Positions 7,894 through 16,708 of a stretch of 64,000 nucleotides of DNA are shown in pieces. Below the pieces are notes generated by a model that worked only from the letters and a program-made list of their open reading frames with translations, ran no database searches and was not told the origin of the DNA. Both the position numbers and the translations under genes were made by a program. This DNA is from RYN-428 sp035551995. GTDB taxonomy: Bacteria; Planctomycetota; Phycisphaerae; Tepidisphaerales; Tepidisphaeraceae. The stretch is from assembly GCA_035551995.1 (NCBI GenBank), contig DASZME010000042.1:45331-109330 (forward strand), read 5' to 3'. Each line of letters begins with the position of its first letter. Position 1 is the stretch's first letter.

Positions 7894-9090
7894 ATGACCC
7901 GCCGGATTTTTATCACCGTCGCTGAAGTGAGTGGCGATAAGCATGCCGCTCAGCTTATCCGCGAACTACGCGAACTTGATCCGCACATCATGATCGAGGG
8001 CCTGGGCGGTCCCGAGATGGAAGAAGCGGGCGCGGTCATTCATCGCAATACGGTCCTCAAGGCGGCCATGGGATGGCGCGGGTTACTGCGGGCGATTGAG
8101 GTTTACAAACTGCTGAAATGGACGGGCGCCTACTTCGACGCCAACCGGCCGGATTTGTGGATCGGCGTTGATTCGCCGTCGATGAATTTTCATTTCGCCA
8201 GGCTCGCCCACGATCGCGGCGTTCCGACGCTGCAATACGTGGCCCCGCAGCTTTGGGCGTGGGCTCTATGGCGAATGAAGAAGTTGCGACGATGGGTCGA
8301 CCAAGTCGCGTGCATCCTGCCGTTCGAGGAGAAATTCTTCGGCGACCATGGCGTGCACGCCAGCTTCGTCGGCCATCCGCTGTTCGACGAGTTGCCGCCG
8401 CGTTTAGTGAAGCCGCCAGGCGAGCGGTTTCCGAATCGGCCGCCGGTGATTGGCCTGCTGGCGGGATCGCGCAAGTCCGAGGCCCAGGCAAATTTTCCGG
8501 GAATGCTGAGCTGCGCGCGGCAAATTCGCCACGCTTTTCCCGCCGCGGTTTTTCTTGCTCCCACGACGCCGGCGACGCATCCGATCGTTACCGGGTTGCT
8601 TGCCGATGACCGATGCGCCGCGGCGCTCGACGTGGAAGTCGGTCTCAATCGATTCGACGAGATGGTTCCGCGTTGTGACCTGTGCCTGACCGTCTCCGGC
8701 ACCGCCACGTTGCACGTCGCTAGTTTTAACGTGCCGATGATCGTGGTCTATCGCGTGAGTAAAACGGCGTGGAACCTGGCGGGGCGGTGGCTGGTGCCGA
8801 CGCGCACGATCGCGCTGGTGAACGTGCTGGCCAAGGATGCCCGGACGGGGGATGTGCGGTCGAGGGATGGCCATATCGTCCCGGAGTTTATGCCGTGGAG
8901 CGACGCGGGCGAGGCGGGGGATTTGGCGCTGGAGATGCTGGAAAATCCGGAAAAATTGGCGGCGCAGCGAGAGAAACTGCACGGCCTGATTGCATCTCTG
9001 GATCAGCCGGGGGCATCGCGCAAGGTCGCGGCGATGGCGCTGGAGATGATCAGGCGGTCAGGTTCGCGATCTCCTGGAATCGTTCCTTGA
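7894..9090 (+). CDS. lpxB: Lipid-A-disaccharide synthase
   Basis: Joins UDP-2,3-diacylglucosamine to lipid X to make the lipid A disaccharide, at the inner membrane. The 398-residue protein has the family start (FITVAEVSGDKHAAQLI), the conserved glycine segment GLGGPEMEEAG, the region GVDSPSMNFHFAR followed by QYVAPQLWAWALWR, and FVGHPLFDEL in the donor domain. An lpxO-like gene lies 1.7 kb downstream, so the window carries two lipid-A related functions. The 3' end overlaps the convergent xylulokinase gene by 41 bases. Confidence 0.93.
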   Translation: MTRRIFITVAEVSGDKHAAQLIRELRELDPHIMIEGLGGPEMEEAGAVIHRNTVLKAAMGWRGLLRAIEVYKLLKWTGAYFDANRPDLWIGVDSPSMNFHFARLAHDRGVPTLQYVAPQLWAWALWRMKKLRRWVDQVACILPFEEKFFGDHGVHASFVGHPLFDELPPRLVKPPGERFPNRPPVIGLLAGSRKSEAQANFPGMLSCARQIRHAFPAAVFLAPTTPATHPIVTGLLADDRCAAALDVEVGLNRFDEMVPRCDLCLTVSGTATLHVASFNVPMIVVYRVSKTAWNLAGRWLVPTRTIALVNVLAKDARTGDVRSRDGHIVPEFMPWSDAGEAGDLALEMLENPEKLAAQREKLHGLIASLDQPGASRKVAAMALEMIRRSGSRSPGIVP

Positions 9091-10582
9091 GATCGAAATA
9101 GAGTTTGCCGTAGGTGCGGTAATACGTTTCGTACAGGGCTGAACTTCGCTTATTAGGGGCGGTCTTTACGGTCTGCTTGATGCAGGCCGTGCAGGCCTGT
9201 TCGACGCTCGACCAGACGCCGGTCCCGACGCCCGCCAAGAGGGCCACGCCATACGCGGGCCCTTCGCCGGCGTTGGTGAGGACCAGTGGAACGTTGTAGA
9301 TGTCGGCCTGAAGCTGGCGCCAGAAGTCGCTTCGCGCGCCGCCGCCGCTGGCGCGGATTTGGGTGGCGGGGATGTTCATGCCGCGCATGATTTCCAGGGC
9401 GTCGCGCATGCCGAAAGTAACGCCTTCCATGACCGAGCGAATGAGCATGTCGCGCGTGGATCGGCTGGTGAGTCCGATCCATCCTCCGCGAGCGGCGGGA
9501 TCGGGATGCGGGCAGCGCTCGCCGGTCAAATAGGGGAGAAAAAAGAGCCCTTCGCAGCCGGCCGGCGCCTGCTGGGCGCGGGAGACGAGCAGTTCATACG
9601 GATCGATTTTTTGTTTTCTAGCCGCGGCGGTTTCCTCGGCGCCAAGTTGATTGCGGAGCCACTGAAAACTGCCGCCGGCCGACAGCATACACCCGAACAC
9701 GCACCATTTGCCCGGCGCCGCGTGGCACATGGTATGAACGCGGCCTTGCGGATCGCGCACGGGCTGATCGCTGTGGGCGAAAACAACGCCGCTGGTGCCG
9801 AGGGTGGCGCTGACGATGCCGGCGGTAACGATTCCGTTGCCCACCGCGCCGGCGGCTTGATCGCCGGCGCCGCCCACGACGGGAATGCCGGCGGCCAAGT
9901 TCAATTCGGCGGCGGCTTCGCGGGTGAGCGTGCCGGTGATGTCGGGCGATTCGTGCAGGCTTGGCAGCAATGCCTTGTCGATTTCAAGCAACCCAAGAAG
10001 TTTGTCCGACCATGTGCGGTTCACGACGTCCAGCAGCAAGGTGCCGCTGGCGTCGCTCACTTCGGTGGCGTATTCGCGCGTCATCCGATGGCGGATGTAA
10101 TCCTTGGGGAGCAGGATGTGCTTGGTTTTCTCGTAGATTCGCGGCTCTTTCTCGCGAACCCACAATATTTTCGGCGCGGTGAATCCAGTGAGCGCGGGAT
10201 TGGCGACCAGTTCGATCAGCGCTTCGCGCCCGCCGGCTTTTTGTTCGATCTGGGCGCATTGGGCGGCGGTGCGCTGATCGTTCCACAGCAGGGCCGGACG
10301 AAGGGCTTTTGTGCCGTCGCCGAGGAAAACGCTCCCGTGCATCTGCCCCGACAGTCCGATGGCGGAGATGTCGGGCCCTTTGACCTTCGCTTTCTTTAAG
10401 ACGGCTTTGGTCGCCTGGATGGTCGCCTGCCACCAGTCTTGCGGATCTTGTTCGGACCAGCCGGGCTTTGGGGAAGAAATGGGATGCTCGGCCATGCTTG
10501 TCGCGAGTACGGTTCCGTCTTCGTCGCAGATGAGGGTTTTGGCGCCGCTGGTGCCGATGTCGATGCCGAGCAGGTAAGCCAT
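9050..10582 (-). CDS. xylB: Xylulokinase (FGGY kinase)
   Basis: Phosphorylates D-xylulose to xylulose 5-phosphate for the pentose phosphate pathway. The 510-residue protein fits the family. It starts MAYLLGIDIGTSGAKTL with the phosphate-binding loop, has the xylulokinase-type GLSGQMHGSVF, LLWNDQRTAAQC, the adenosine region GGAGDQAAGAVGNG, and a late GGGARSDFWRQLQADI. ATG at 10582 begins the conserved domain directly. No xylose isomerase gene is adjacent. The 3' end overlaps lpxB on the opposite strand. Confidence 0.93.
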   Translation of the reverse strand: MAYLLGIDIGTSGAKTLICDEDGTVLATSMAEHPISSPKPGWSEQDPQDWWQATIQATKAVLKKAKVKGPDISAIGLSGQMHGSVFLGDGTKALRPALLWNDQRTAAQCAQIEQKAGGREALIELVANPALTGFTAPKILWVREKEPRIYEKTKHILLPKDYIRHRMTREYATEVSDASGTLLLDVVNRTWSDKLLGLLEIDKALLPSLHESPDITGTLTREAAAELNLAAGIPVVGGAGDQAAGAVGNGIVTAGIVSATLGTSGVVFAHSDQPVRDPQGRVHTMCHAAPGKWCVFGCMLSAGGSFQWLRNQLGAEETAAARKQKIDPYELLVSRAQQAPAGCEGLFFLPYLTGERCPHPDPAARGGWIGLTSRSTRDMLIRSVMEGVTFGMRDALEIMRGMNIPATQIRASGGGARSDFWRQLQADIYNVPLVLTNAGEGPAYGVALLAGVGTGVWSSVEQACTACIKQTVKTAPNKRSSALYETYYRTYGKLYFDLKERFQEIANLTA

Positions 10583-10838
10583 GAACAAAGTCTCCAAACT
10601 AATGATCGAGGGTGAGCGGTATTTTTGCCTTGGACGAGGCGAGAAGCAAGCCGAACCAAGCGCCGGCTTCTTTTTTTCACCACTCACTTTGCAAACGGAT
10701 CGCCGCGTATCTCGTCCGGATGCGAACGATGCGACGTGATGCGACCGAAACAAATTCCGTAGCCGGCTAATTTCATTACCCGCCCGGACGCGAAGCATGA
10801 TTGTGGGATAAGCGATAAATTGGTAAACAGATTCCCAT

Positions 10839-11768
10839 ATGACGGCAATTCCCGGCTACATCGCATTAGGAGCCTATGTCGGATCGGCGGCGTATGTACA
10901 TTTTCGCGGCAAGGTTCGCCACAAGTTCATGCGCCAGCTGAGCGATCATTCCACGTTTCTGGCGCCGTACAACCTGTTCGTCTATTTATTCTCGAAGGTG
11001 CCCAACACGCCGATGCTCGATATCAAGGGGTTTCCCGAGCTTCTGGCCCTTCGCGACAACTGGGAAATTATCCGCGACGAAGCGAAAAGGCTCTATGAAG
11101 AAGGGCATATCAAGAAATCCGAAACCAACAGTGACATCGCCTTCAACAGCTTTTTCAAACGGGGTTGGAAGCGATTCTATCTGAAATGGTACGACGATGT
11201 TCTTCCGTCGGCGGCCGAGCTATGCCCCAAAACGGTCGAATTGGTGAAGTCGATTCCATCGGTCAACGCCGCGCTTTTCGCGTTGCTTCCGCCGCGGAGC
11301 AAATTGGGAGCGCATCGCGATCCGTTTGCCGGGTCGATCCGATATCACCTGGGGCTGATGACGCCCAATTCCGACGACTGCCGGATCTACATCGACGGCG
11401 ATCCTTATTCATGGCGCGACGGGCAGGATGTTTTATTCGACGAAACGTACATCCACAGCGTCCGCAACGATACCGATGAAGTCCGCGTCATTCTATTCTG
11501 CGACGTGGCCCGCCCGATGCGGACCGGCTTCGCGCGGCTGATAAACGGTTTCGTCATCAATCGCCTGGTGAAAGCCACCTCGGCGCAAAACGCGTCGACG
11601 GAAAAAATCGGGGTGGTCAACCGCGTTTCCAAGTACGTCTTTGGCATTCGCGAGGTGAGCGAGAGGCTGAAGAAGAAAAATCGCGCCTTGGCCAAGGCGC
11701 TCAATTACGTGGCGACGGCGGCGGTGGTCGCGTTGGTGGCGTTCCTCTTTTTATATCATCGAAAATGA
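10839..11768 (+). CDS. LpxO-like aspartyl/asparaginyl beta-hydroxylase family dioxygenase
   Basis: A membrane-attached Fe(II)/2-oxoglutarate dioxygenase. Relatives hydroxylate the secondary acyl chain of lipid A (LpxO). The 309-residue protein has an N-terminal hydrophobic stretch (about 5-20), the iron ligands His159 and Asp161 (LGAHRDPFAGS) and His206 (DETYIHSVRN), a likely 2-oxoglutarate arginine at 216, and a C-terminal membrane helix (YVATAAVVALVAFLFL). The domain with both ends membrane-associated resembles LpxO more than the soluble hydroxylases. lpxB close by on the same strand supports a lipid A role, but the substrate is inferred. Confidence 0.75.
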   Translation: MTAIPGYIALGAYVGSAAYVHFRGKVRHKFMRQLSDHSTFLAPYNLFVYLFSKVPNTPMLDIKGFPELLALRDNWEIIRDEAKRLYEEGHIKKSETNSDIAFNSFFKRGWKRFYLKWYDDVLPSAAELCPKTVELVKSIPSVNAALFALLPPRSKLGAHRDPFAGSIRYHLGLMTPNSDDCRIYIDGDPYSWRDGQDVLFDETYIHSVRNDTDEVRVILFCDVARPMRTGFARLINGFVINRLVKATSAQNASTEKIGVVNRVSKYVFGIREVSERLKKKNRALAKALNYVATAAVVALVAFLFLYHRK

Positions 11769-11961
11769 ACCGCCCGCGCGGCGAAATCCGAAAATCGCCG
11801 CCGTGGCCAAACCGCAAGCCATCGTCTATGGAAACCGGCCCGGCAAGCGCGATCATGAATGATTGAATCTCCCACGCCTTTCCCGATAATCGCTCGTCCG
11901 CGGGTCGCGGGTTTGCCGGCCGGCGGAGAGAATCGTTGGATTTAGGAAAGGATACATCTGA

Positions 11962-12897
11962 ATGCGTCGCGCGAAAATCAGCATTATCGGAGCGGGGAAC
12001 GTCGGAGCCACGGCGGCCCATTGGGCGGCCAGCAAGGAACTCGGCGACGTGGTTCTGGTCGATATTCCGCAGGTGGACGGAATGCCGCAGGGAAAGGCGC
12101 TGGACCTATACGAGGCCTCGCCGATCGAAGGATTTGATTCAAAGATCACCGGCGCCACCAGTTACGAACCCACCGCCGGAAGCGACGTGGTTATCGTGAC
12201 CGCGGGCATCGCGCGCAAGCCGGGAATGAGCCGCGACGATCTCATCGCCACCAACACCAAAATTGTCCGCGAGGTGGCGGAGAATGTTGCGCGACATTCG
12301 CCCGACGCGGTCATGATCGTCGTCAGCAATCCGCTGGACGCGATGGTGTACGTGGCGTGGAAGGCCTCGGGTTTCCCGACCAAGCGGATTATCGGACAGG
12401 CCGGGGTCTTGGACACCGCCCGCTACCGCTCGTTCTTGGCGGCGGAAATCGGATGCAGCGTCGAAGACGTGCAGGCGCTGCTGCTCGGCGGACATGGGGA
12501 CGACATGGTCCCCCTTTCGCGCTACACGTTTGCCGGCGGAATTCCCATCACCCAACTCGTGAAGAAAGATCGGCTGGACGCCATCGTCGATCGCGCGCGC
12601 AAAGGCGGGGCGGAAATCGTGGCGCTTTTGAAGACCGGCAGCGCGTATTACGCCCCGGCCGCCGCCACGGTACAGATGGCCGAGTCGATTATTCGCGACA
12701 AGAAGCGAATTCTTCCGTGCGCGGCTTATTGCGACAAGGAATACAATGTCGGCGGTTATTTCGTCGGCGTGCCGGTGGTTCTGGGAACCGAAGGGGTCGA
12801 GCGAATCATCGAAATCGAGCTGGATGCCGATGAACGGAAGATGTTCAACGGCAGCGTCGAGCATGTGAAGGAATTGGTCAAAAGCGTCAAGATCTGA
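11962..12897 (+). CDS. mdh: Malate dehydrogenase, LDH-like type
   Basis: Oxidises malate to oxaloacetate with NAD in the TCA cycle. The 311-residue protein has the Rossmann loop IGAGNVGATAA (9-19), and the NAD-choosing acidic residue in VLVDIPQ. Substrate-binding arginines can be placed at 85 and 91 (ARKPGMSRDD) and 154, with the catalytic pair Asp151 (LDTARYR) and His178 (GGHGDDM). Arg85 in the substrate loop marks malate rather than lactate specificity. The next gene follows by 46 bases. Confidence 0.94.
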   Translation: MRRAKISIIGAGNVGATAAHWAASKELGDVVLVDIPQVDGMPQGKALDLYEASPIEGFDSKITGATSYEPTAGSDVVIVTAGIARKPGMSRDDLIATNTKIVREVAENVARHSPDAVMIVVSNPLDAMVYVAWKASGFPTKRIIGQAGVLDTARYRSFLAAEIGCSVEDVQALLLGGHGDDMVPLSRYTFAGGIPITQLVKKDRLDAIVDRARKGGAEIVALLKTGSAYYAPAAATVQMAESIIRDKKRILPCAAYCDKEYNVGGYFVGVPVVLGTEGVERIIEIELDADERKMFNGSVEHVKELVKSVKI

Positions 12898-12943
12898 TTG
12901 CATCTTGCGGTTTGAAATAAAGCACGCCATGTTAGGAGACCGT

Positions 12944-14560
12944 ATGTTCCAAGCCGTGCAGGCGCAGCGAAAGAGAATTCGATTCTCGCGTCTGGCTGAC
13001 GTGCCGATGGTTCGATTTGGCATGGCGCTGGCGGTCGCGGGGCTGGTGGGCGGATGCTTGCCGCCGCCGCGCGTGTTGACGCCCGACGAGCAGCACACGA
13101 TCGATCGCCAGCAGGTCGAATATCCGGCCGGGTACGAGCTGCGCCGCTACGCCACCGGTTTCACCGCGCCGACGGCGATGGCGTTTGACGCCGACGGATC
13201 GCTCCTGGTGGCCGAGGGAGTCCGCGGGGAAGAGCCGCGAATTTGGCGCGTGACGGCCAACGGAAAAAGTCCGACCCTTTTCTATCCGCGCGACGACAGC
13301 CTCCTTCCCTTCCGCATCCCCCGCACCGGCTGGAGAATGTACGGGCCGATCGGCGGAATGGTCGTGCATGACGGAAACGTCATCGTCACCCACCGCGACG
13401 GGAACGATCTGGGAGTCGTCACCGCGCTGGATTCAAAGGGCGGTCATAAGACGATCTGCGCCGGCTTTCCCGCCGAGGGGGATTATGGACTGACTGACCT
13501 GGCGATCGATCCGCGGACCGGCCGGTTATGGTTTGCCTGCGGCAGCGTCACCAACAGCGGCGTGGTCGGAATGGACAACTGGGCGGCCGGATGGGTGCGC
13601 GAGCATCCCGACGCCCATGACATCCCGTTCCATGACATCGAAGAACTTGGATATAAGTTTCAAACCACCAATCCGCTGGCCGGCTTGTTCGGACCGGCCG
13701 ACATCGCGGTAACGGCGGCGTTTCAGGCGTTTAATCAGAGCTTTGCGATCCGCGTCAGAGGTTCGCCCGACGGCAAGCCGAGCGGCGCCATTTATTCGGT
13801 GGCCGCCGACGGCGGATTCGCCACCGTCGAGGCGTATGGCGTTCACCATGCGCGGGGAATCGCCTTCAACGAATTTGGCCAGCCGTACATCACCAACGAC
13901 GGCATGGAAATGCGCGGCACACGCCCGATCAAGAACGACCCCGACTCCCTGGTTCGGCTCCCGCCGGGCCAGCCCTGGCTCGGATGGCCGGAATTCAGCA
14001 CCGACTTCGAACCGATCGGCGACGCAAAGTTTCAACCGCCGGAATGGATGATCGCGCCGACCGGCTATCCGCAGGTGCGATCGCTGATCGACCAAAAAGC
14101 GAGCGGACTGTCGTCGCCGGTGCGTGAGACGCTCCTGGAGACCGCGTTTCCGTCGCTGTCCGGCGCCGCCAAGATGACCTTCGCCCCGACGTCGGGACCC
14201 TTTAAGGAATTTCAGGGAAGCGTGATTATCGCCTTCAGCGGCGATCGCACTCCTTTCGCCAGCGGTGGCATCACATTGCCGCGGCCCGTCGGCTTTAAGA
14301 TCGTCCGCGTCGATCTGGACCGCCACGTCACCCGTGATTTTATCCGCAACGTCGGCGACCTGCCCGGCAGCAAGATCGACGATCACAACCATTATCTCAC
14401 CGAACGCCCGGTTGACGTTAAATTCGGACCGGACGGCGCCCTTTATATTTTGGATGAAGGCCAGATGGAGGTGAAACACGCCCAGGAGCGTTTTAAGGAT
14501 AGCTCCGGACAGATTTTCCGCCTCATTCCGATCACGCCCACGGCGGCCACGCGCAAGTGA
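12944..14560 (+). CDS. Lipoprotein beta-propeller, sugar/sorbosone dehydrogenase-like
   Basis: A 538-residue envelope protein resembling the quinoprotein glucose/sorbosone dehydrogenase (GSDH) propellers. A lipoprotein signal ends in LVGGC (about residue 41), followed by a proline linker. Propeller marks include ATGFTAPTAMAFDADGSLLVAEG, GPIGGMVVHDGNVIVTHRDG, YGLTDLAIDPRTGRLWFACG and RPVDVKFGPDGALYILD. These DG and DP turns are typical of the six-bladed fold. PQQ ligands cannot be confirmed by eye, so enzyme activity is uncertain. Start at 12944 is fixed by TAGGAGA six bases upstream. A 27-base gap leads to the next gene. Confidence 0.68.
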   Translation: MFQAVQAQRKRIRFSRLADVPMVRFGMALAVAGLVGGCLPPPRVLTPDEQHTIDRQQVEYPAGYELRRYATGFTAPTAMAFDADGSLLVAEGVRGEEPRIWRVTANGKSPTLFYPRDDSLLPFRIPRTGWRMYGPIGGMVVHDGNVIVTHRDGNDLGVVTALDSKGGHKTICAGFPAEGDYGLTDLAIDPRTGRLWFACGSVTNSGVVGMDNWAAGWVREHPDAHDIPFHDIEELGYKFQTTNPLAGLFGPADIAVTAAFQAFNQSFAIRVRGSPDGKPSGAIYSVAADGGFATVEAYGVHHARGIAFNEFGQPYITNDGMEMRGTRPIKNDPDSLVRLPPGQPWLGWPEFSTDFEPIGDAKFQPPEWMIAPTGYPQVRSLIDQKASGLSSPVRETLLETAFPSLSGAAKMTFAPTSGPFKEFQGSVIIAFSGDRTPFASGGITLPRPVGFKIVRVDLDRHVTRDFIRNVGDLPGSKIDDHNHYLTERPVDVKFGPDGALYILDEGQMEVKHAQERFKDSSGQIFRLIPITPTAATRK

Positions 14561-14587
14561 TCGGCGTCGAGCGACCGAGGAACCGGG

Positions 14588-16573
14588 ATGCCGCAGATAA
14601 GCGTCGATAACGCCATCGCGCTGGCGCGACAGCATTGCCAGGCCGCGCGATTCGCCGAGGCGTCGCGCATCCTCGACGAAATTCTCGCTGAAAATTCCAA
14701 TCAGTTCGATGCCCTGCATCTGCTGGGCCTCATCGCGCTTCAGGCCAAGGATTACGACCGGGCCCATGCGCTCATCGCGCGGGCGATCCAGGCAAATCCC
14801 GCCGTTGCCGCGGCGCATTATCATCTGGGAAACACGCTGGTCGCGCAGGGTGATCCGCGAGCGGCCGAGCACGCATATCGGCGGGCGATCGCGCTCGATC
14901 CGTCCCTGATCGAAGCATTTCTCAATCTCGGCGACGCCCTGGCGCGGCAGGAAAAACTGGACGACGCGATTCGCGTTTATTCACAGGCCCTCGCTCGGCG
15001 CCCGGAAAACGCCGACATCCTCACCAACATCGGCAACGCGCTTAAAAGACAGGGGCGACTCGACGAGGCGGTGATCGCCCATCGCAGGGCCGTCGCGATT
15101 CGCCCGAATTTCGCCAAGGGCATCTACAACCTGGCCAACGGGCTTCGCGAACAGGGGAAATTCGACGAGGCGATAAACGGCTATCGCCGGGCGATCCAGC
15201 TCGAGCCCGATTTAATGGAGCCGTATAATAACCTCGGAAACCTTCTGAAAGATCGCGGGTTTCTTGACGAGGCGCTGGCGTGCTACGACCAGGCGATCCG
15301 CCTGGCGCCGGCCGATCCGGGGCGGCACAGCAATCGGCTTTACGCCATGCTTTTTCATCCCGCTTTTTCCGCCGCCGATCTGTATGACGCGCATCGCGAG
15401 TACAATCGGCGCCATTCCGAACCGCTGCGAAGATTCATCCAGGCGCACGGCAATAATCGCGATTCCCAGCGCCGATTGCGGATCGGCTACATCTCATCGA
15501 ATTTTTGCGATCATGTCGTCGGGCGCAATGTGCTTCCGCTTCTCAGGGAACACGATCGCGGCGGGTTTGAGATTCACTGCTACGCCGACGAATTAAAAAA
15601 CGACCTCTTCACCGCGACTTTCCGTTCGTATGCCGACAAGTGGCGGAATGTCGCCGGGCTCACCGACGAGCGGGTCGCCGCGGCCGTGCGTGAAGACCGC
15701 ATCGACATTCTCGTCGATCTCACGTTGCACCTGTCGAACAATCGGCTGATGGTGTTCGCCCGCAAACCGGCGCCGGTGCAAGTGACGTTCGCCGGCTATC
15801 CCGGCGGCGCCGGGCTGGACGCGATCGACTATCGCCTGAGCGATCCTCGCCTCGATCCGCCCGGCGCCGCCGATCGCTTTTACGCGGAAAAAACGATTCG
15901 CCTTCCTGAGACGTTCTGGTGCTACGACGAGGTTGCGATGATGATGGGGCTGAACGCCGAGCCTCGGATCGGCCCGGCGCCCGCGCTCGCCAATGGCTTC
16001 ATCACCTTCGGCTGCCTGAACAATTTCTGCAAAATAAATTCGCGGGTCATCGCGGCATGGGCACGCGTGCTTGGAGCGGTGGGAAACGCGCGGCTGATTC
16101 TGCTGGCGTGGGAGGGAGATCATCGCCGGGTGACGCTGGAGCGATTTGCGTCGCACGGGATCGATCCTGGCCGGATTGAATTCGTCCTCAATCGCCGGCG
16201 CGAAGAGTACCTGATCTATTACCATCGCATCGACATCGGCCTCGACACCCTTCCGTATAACGGCCATACCACCAGCCTCGATTCTTATTGGATGGGCGTG
16301 CCGGTGGTAACGCATGTCGGACAGACCGCCGTGGGCCGTGCGGGCCTGAGCCAGCTGACGAATCTCGGATTGCCGGAATTGGCCGCGGCCAGTGAAGACG
16401 AGTTCGTGGCCATCGCGCGAGACTTAGCCGGCGACCTAACGCGCCTCTCGGCATTGCGCCAGGGACTCCGCGAGAGAATGCGGCGGTCTCCATTGATGGA
16501 CGCCCGTCGATTCGCGAAAAATATCGAGTCGGCCTATCGGGATATATGGCGCCGATGGTGTACGGGCGGGTAG
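14588..16573 (+). CDS. TPR protein with O-GlcNAc transferase-like (GT41) domain
   Basis: A 661-residue protein with an array of about seven TPR units (about 5-245; for example AAHYHLGNTLVAQGDPRAAE and NLGDALARQEKLDDAIRVY) joined to a SPINDLY-type GT41 catalytic half. The latter shows IGYISSNFCDHVVGRN, PAPVQVTFAGYPGGAGLDAIDY, ITFGCLNNFCKINSRVI and DTLPYNGHTTSLDSYWMGVP, which are the conserved UDP-sugar binding blocks. Such proteins glycosylate proteins or act in surface glycan synthesis. It heads a three-gene glycosyltransferase block. Target unknown. Confidence 0.88.
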   Translation: MPQISVDNAIALARQHCQAARFAEASRILDEILAENSNQFDALHLLGLIALQAKDYDRAHALIARAIQANPAVAAAHYHLGNTLVAQGDPRAAEHAYRRAIALDPSLIEAFLNLGDALARQEKLDDAIRVYSQALARRPENADILTNIGNALKRQGRLDEAVIAHRRAVAIRPNFAKGIYNLANGLREQGKFDEAINGYRRAIQLEPDLMEPYNNLGNLLKDRGFLDEALACYDQAIRLAPADPGRHSNRLYAMLFHPAFSAADLYDAHREYNRRHSEPLRRFIQAHGNNRDSQRRLRIGYISSNFCDHVVGRNVLPLLREHDRGGFEIHCYADELKNDLFTATFRSYADKWRNVAGLTDERVAAAVREDRIDILVDLTLHLSNNRLMVFARKPAPVQVTFAGYPGGAGLDAIDYRLSDPRLDPPGAADRFYAEKTIRLPETFWCYDEVAMMMGLNAEPRIGPAPALANGFITFGCLNNFCKINSRVIAAWARVLGAVGNARLILLAWEGDHRRVTLERFASHGIDPGRIEFVLNRRREEYLIYYHRIDIGLDTLPYNGHTTSLDSYWMGVPVVTHVGQTAVGRAGLSQLTNLGLPELAAASEDEFVAIARDLAGDLTRLSALRQGLRERMRRSPLMDARRFAKNIESAYRDIWRRWCTGG

Positions 16574-16708
16574 TTGCGCGTCATCACGGAAGGGATATAT
16601 CGCAAAAGAGCCGGAAAATCGGGGAAAGAGTTGTTTGGCAATGGGCAGCGGCTAAAGTGTGCCCTGTAGCTGGCCGTTAAAATGTAGGTGGTCTCGCCCG
16701 GTATTTGT

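Noticed and set aside
9359..10399. A 346-codon plus-strand frame under xylB
   Set aside because: xylB shows complete FGGY kinase motifs on the minus strand; the plus frame is a low-complexity Ala/Gly/Arg shadow.
10640..10680. A plus-strand hairpin with a T7 run (GAAGCAAGCCG...CCGGCTTC)
   Set aside because: It lies in the divergent space upstream of xylB and the dioxygenase gene, with no plus-strand transcript expected to end there; the stem has a bulge. Probably chance.
13526..14872. A 448-codon minus-strand frame under the propeller lipoprotein gene
   Set aside because: The plus-strand gene has a lipobox, a ribosome site and repeated propeller motifs; the minus frame is Arg/Gly-rich without any domain.
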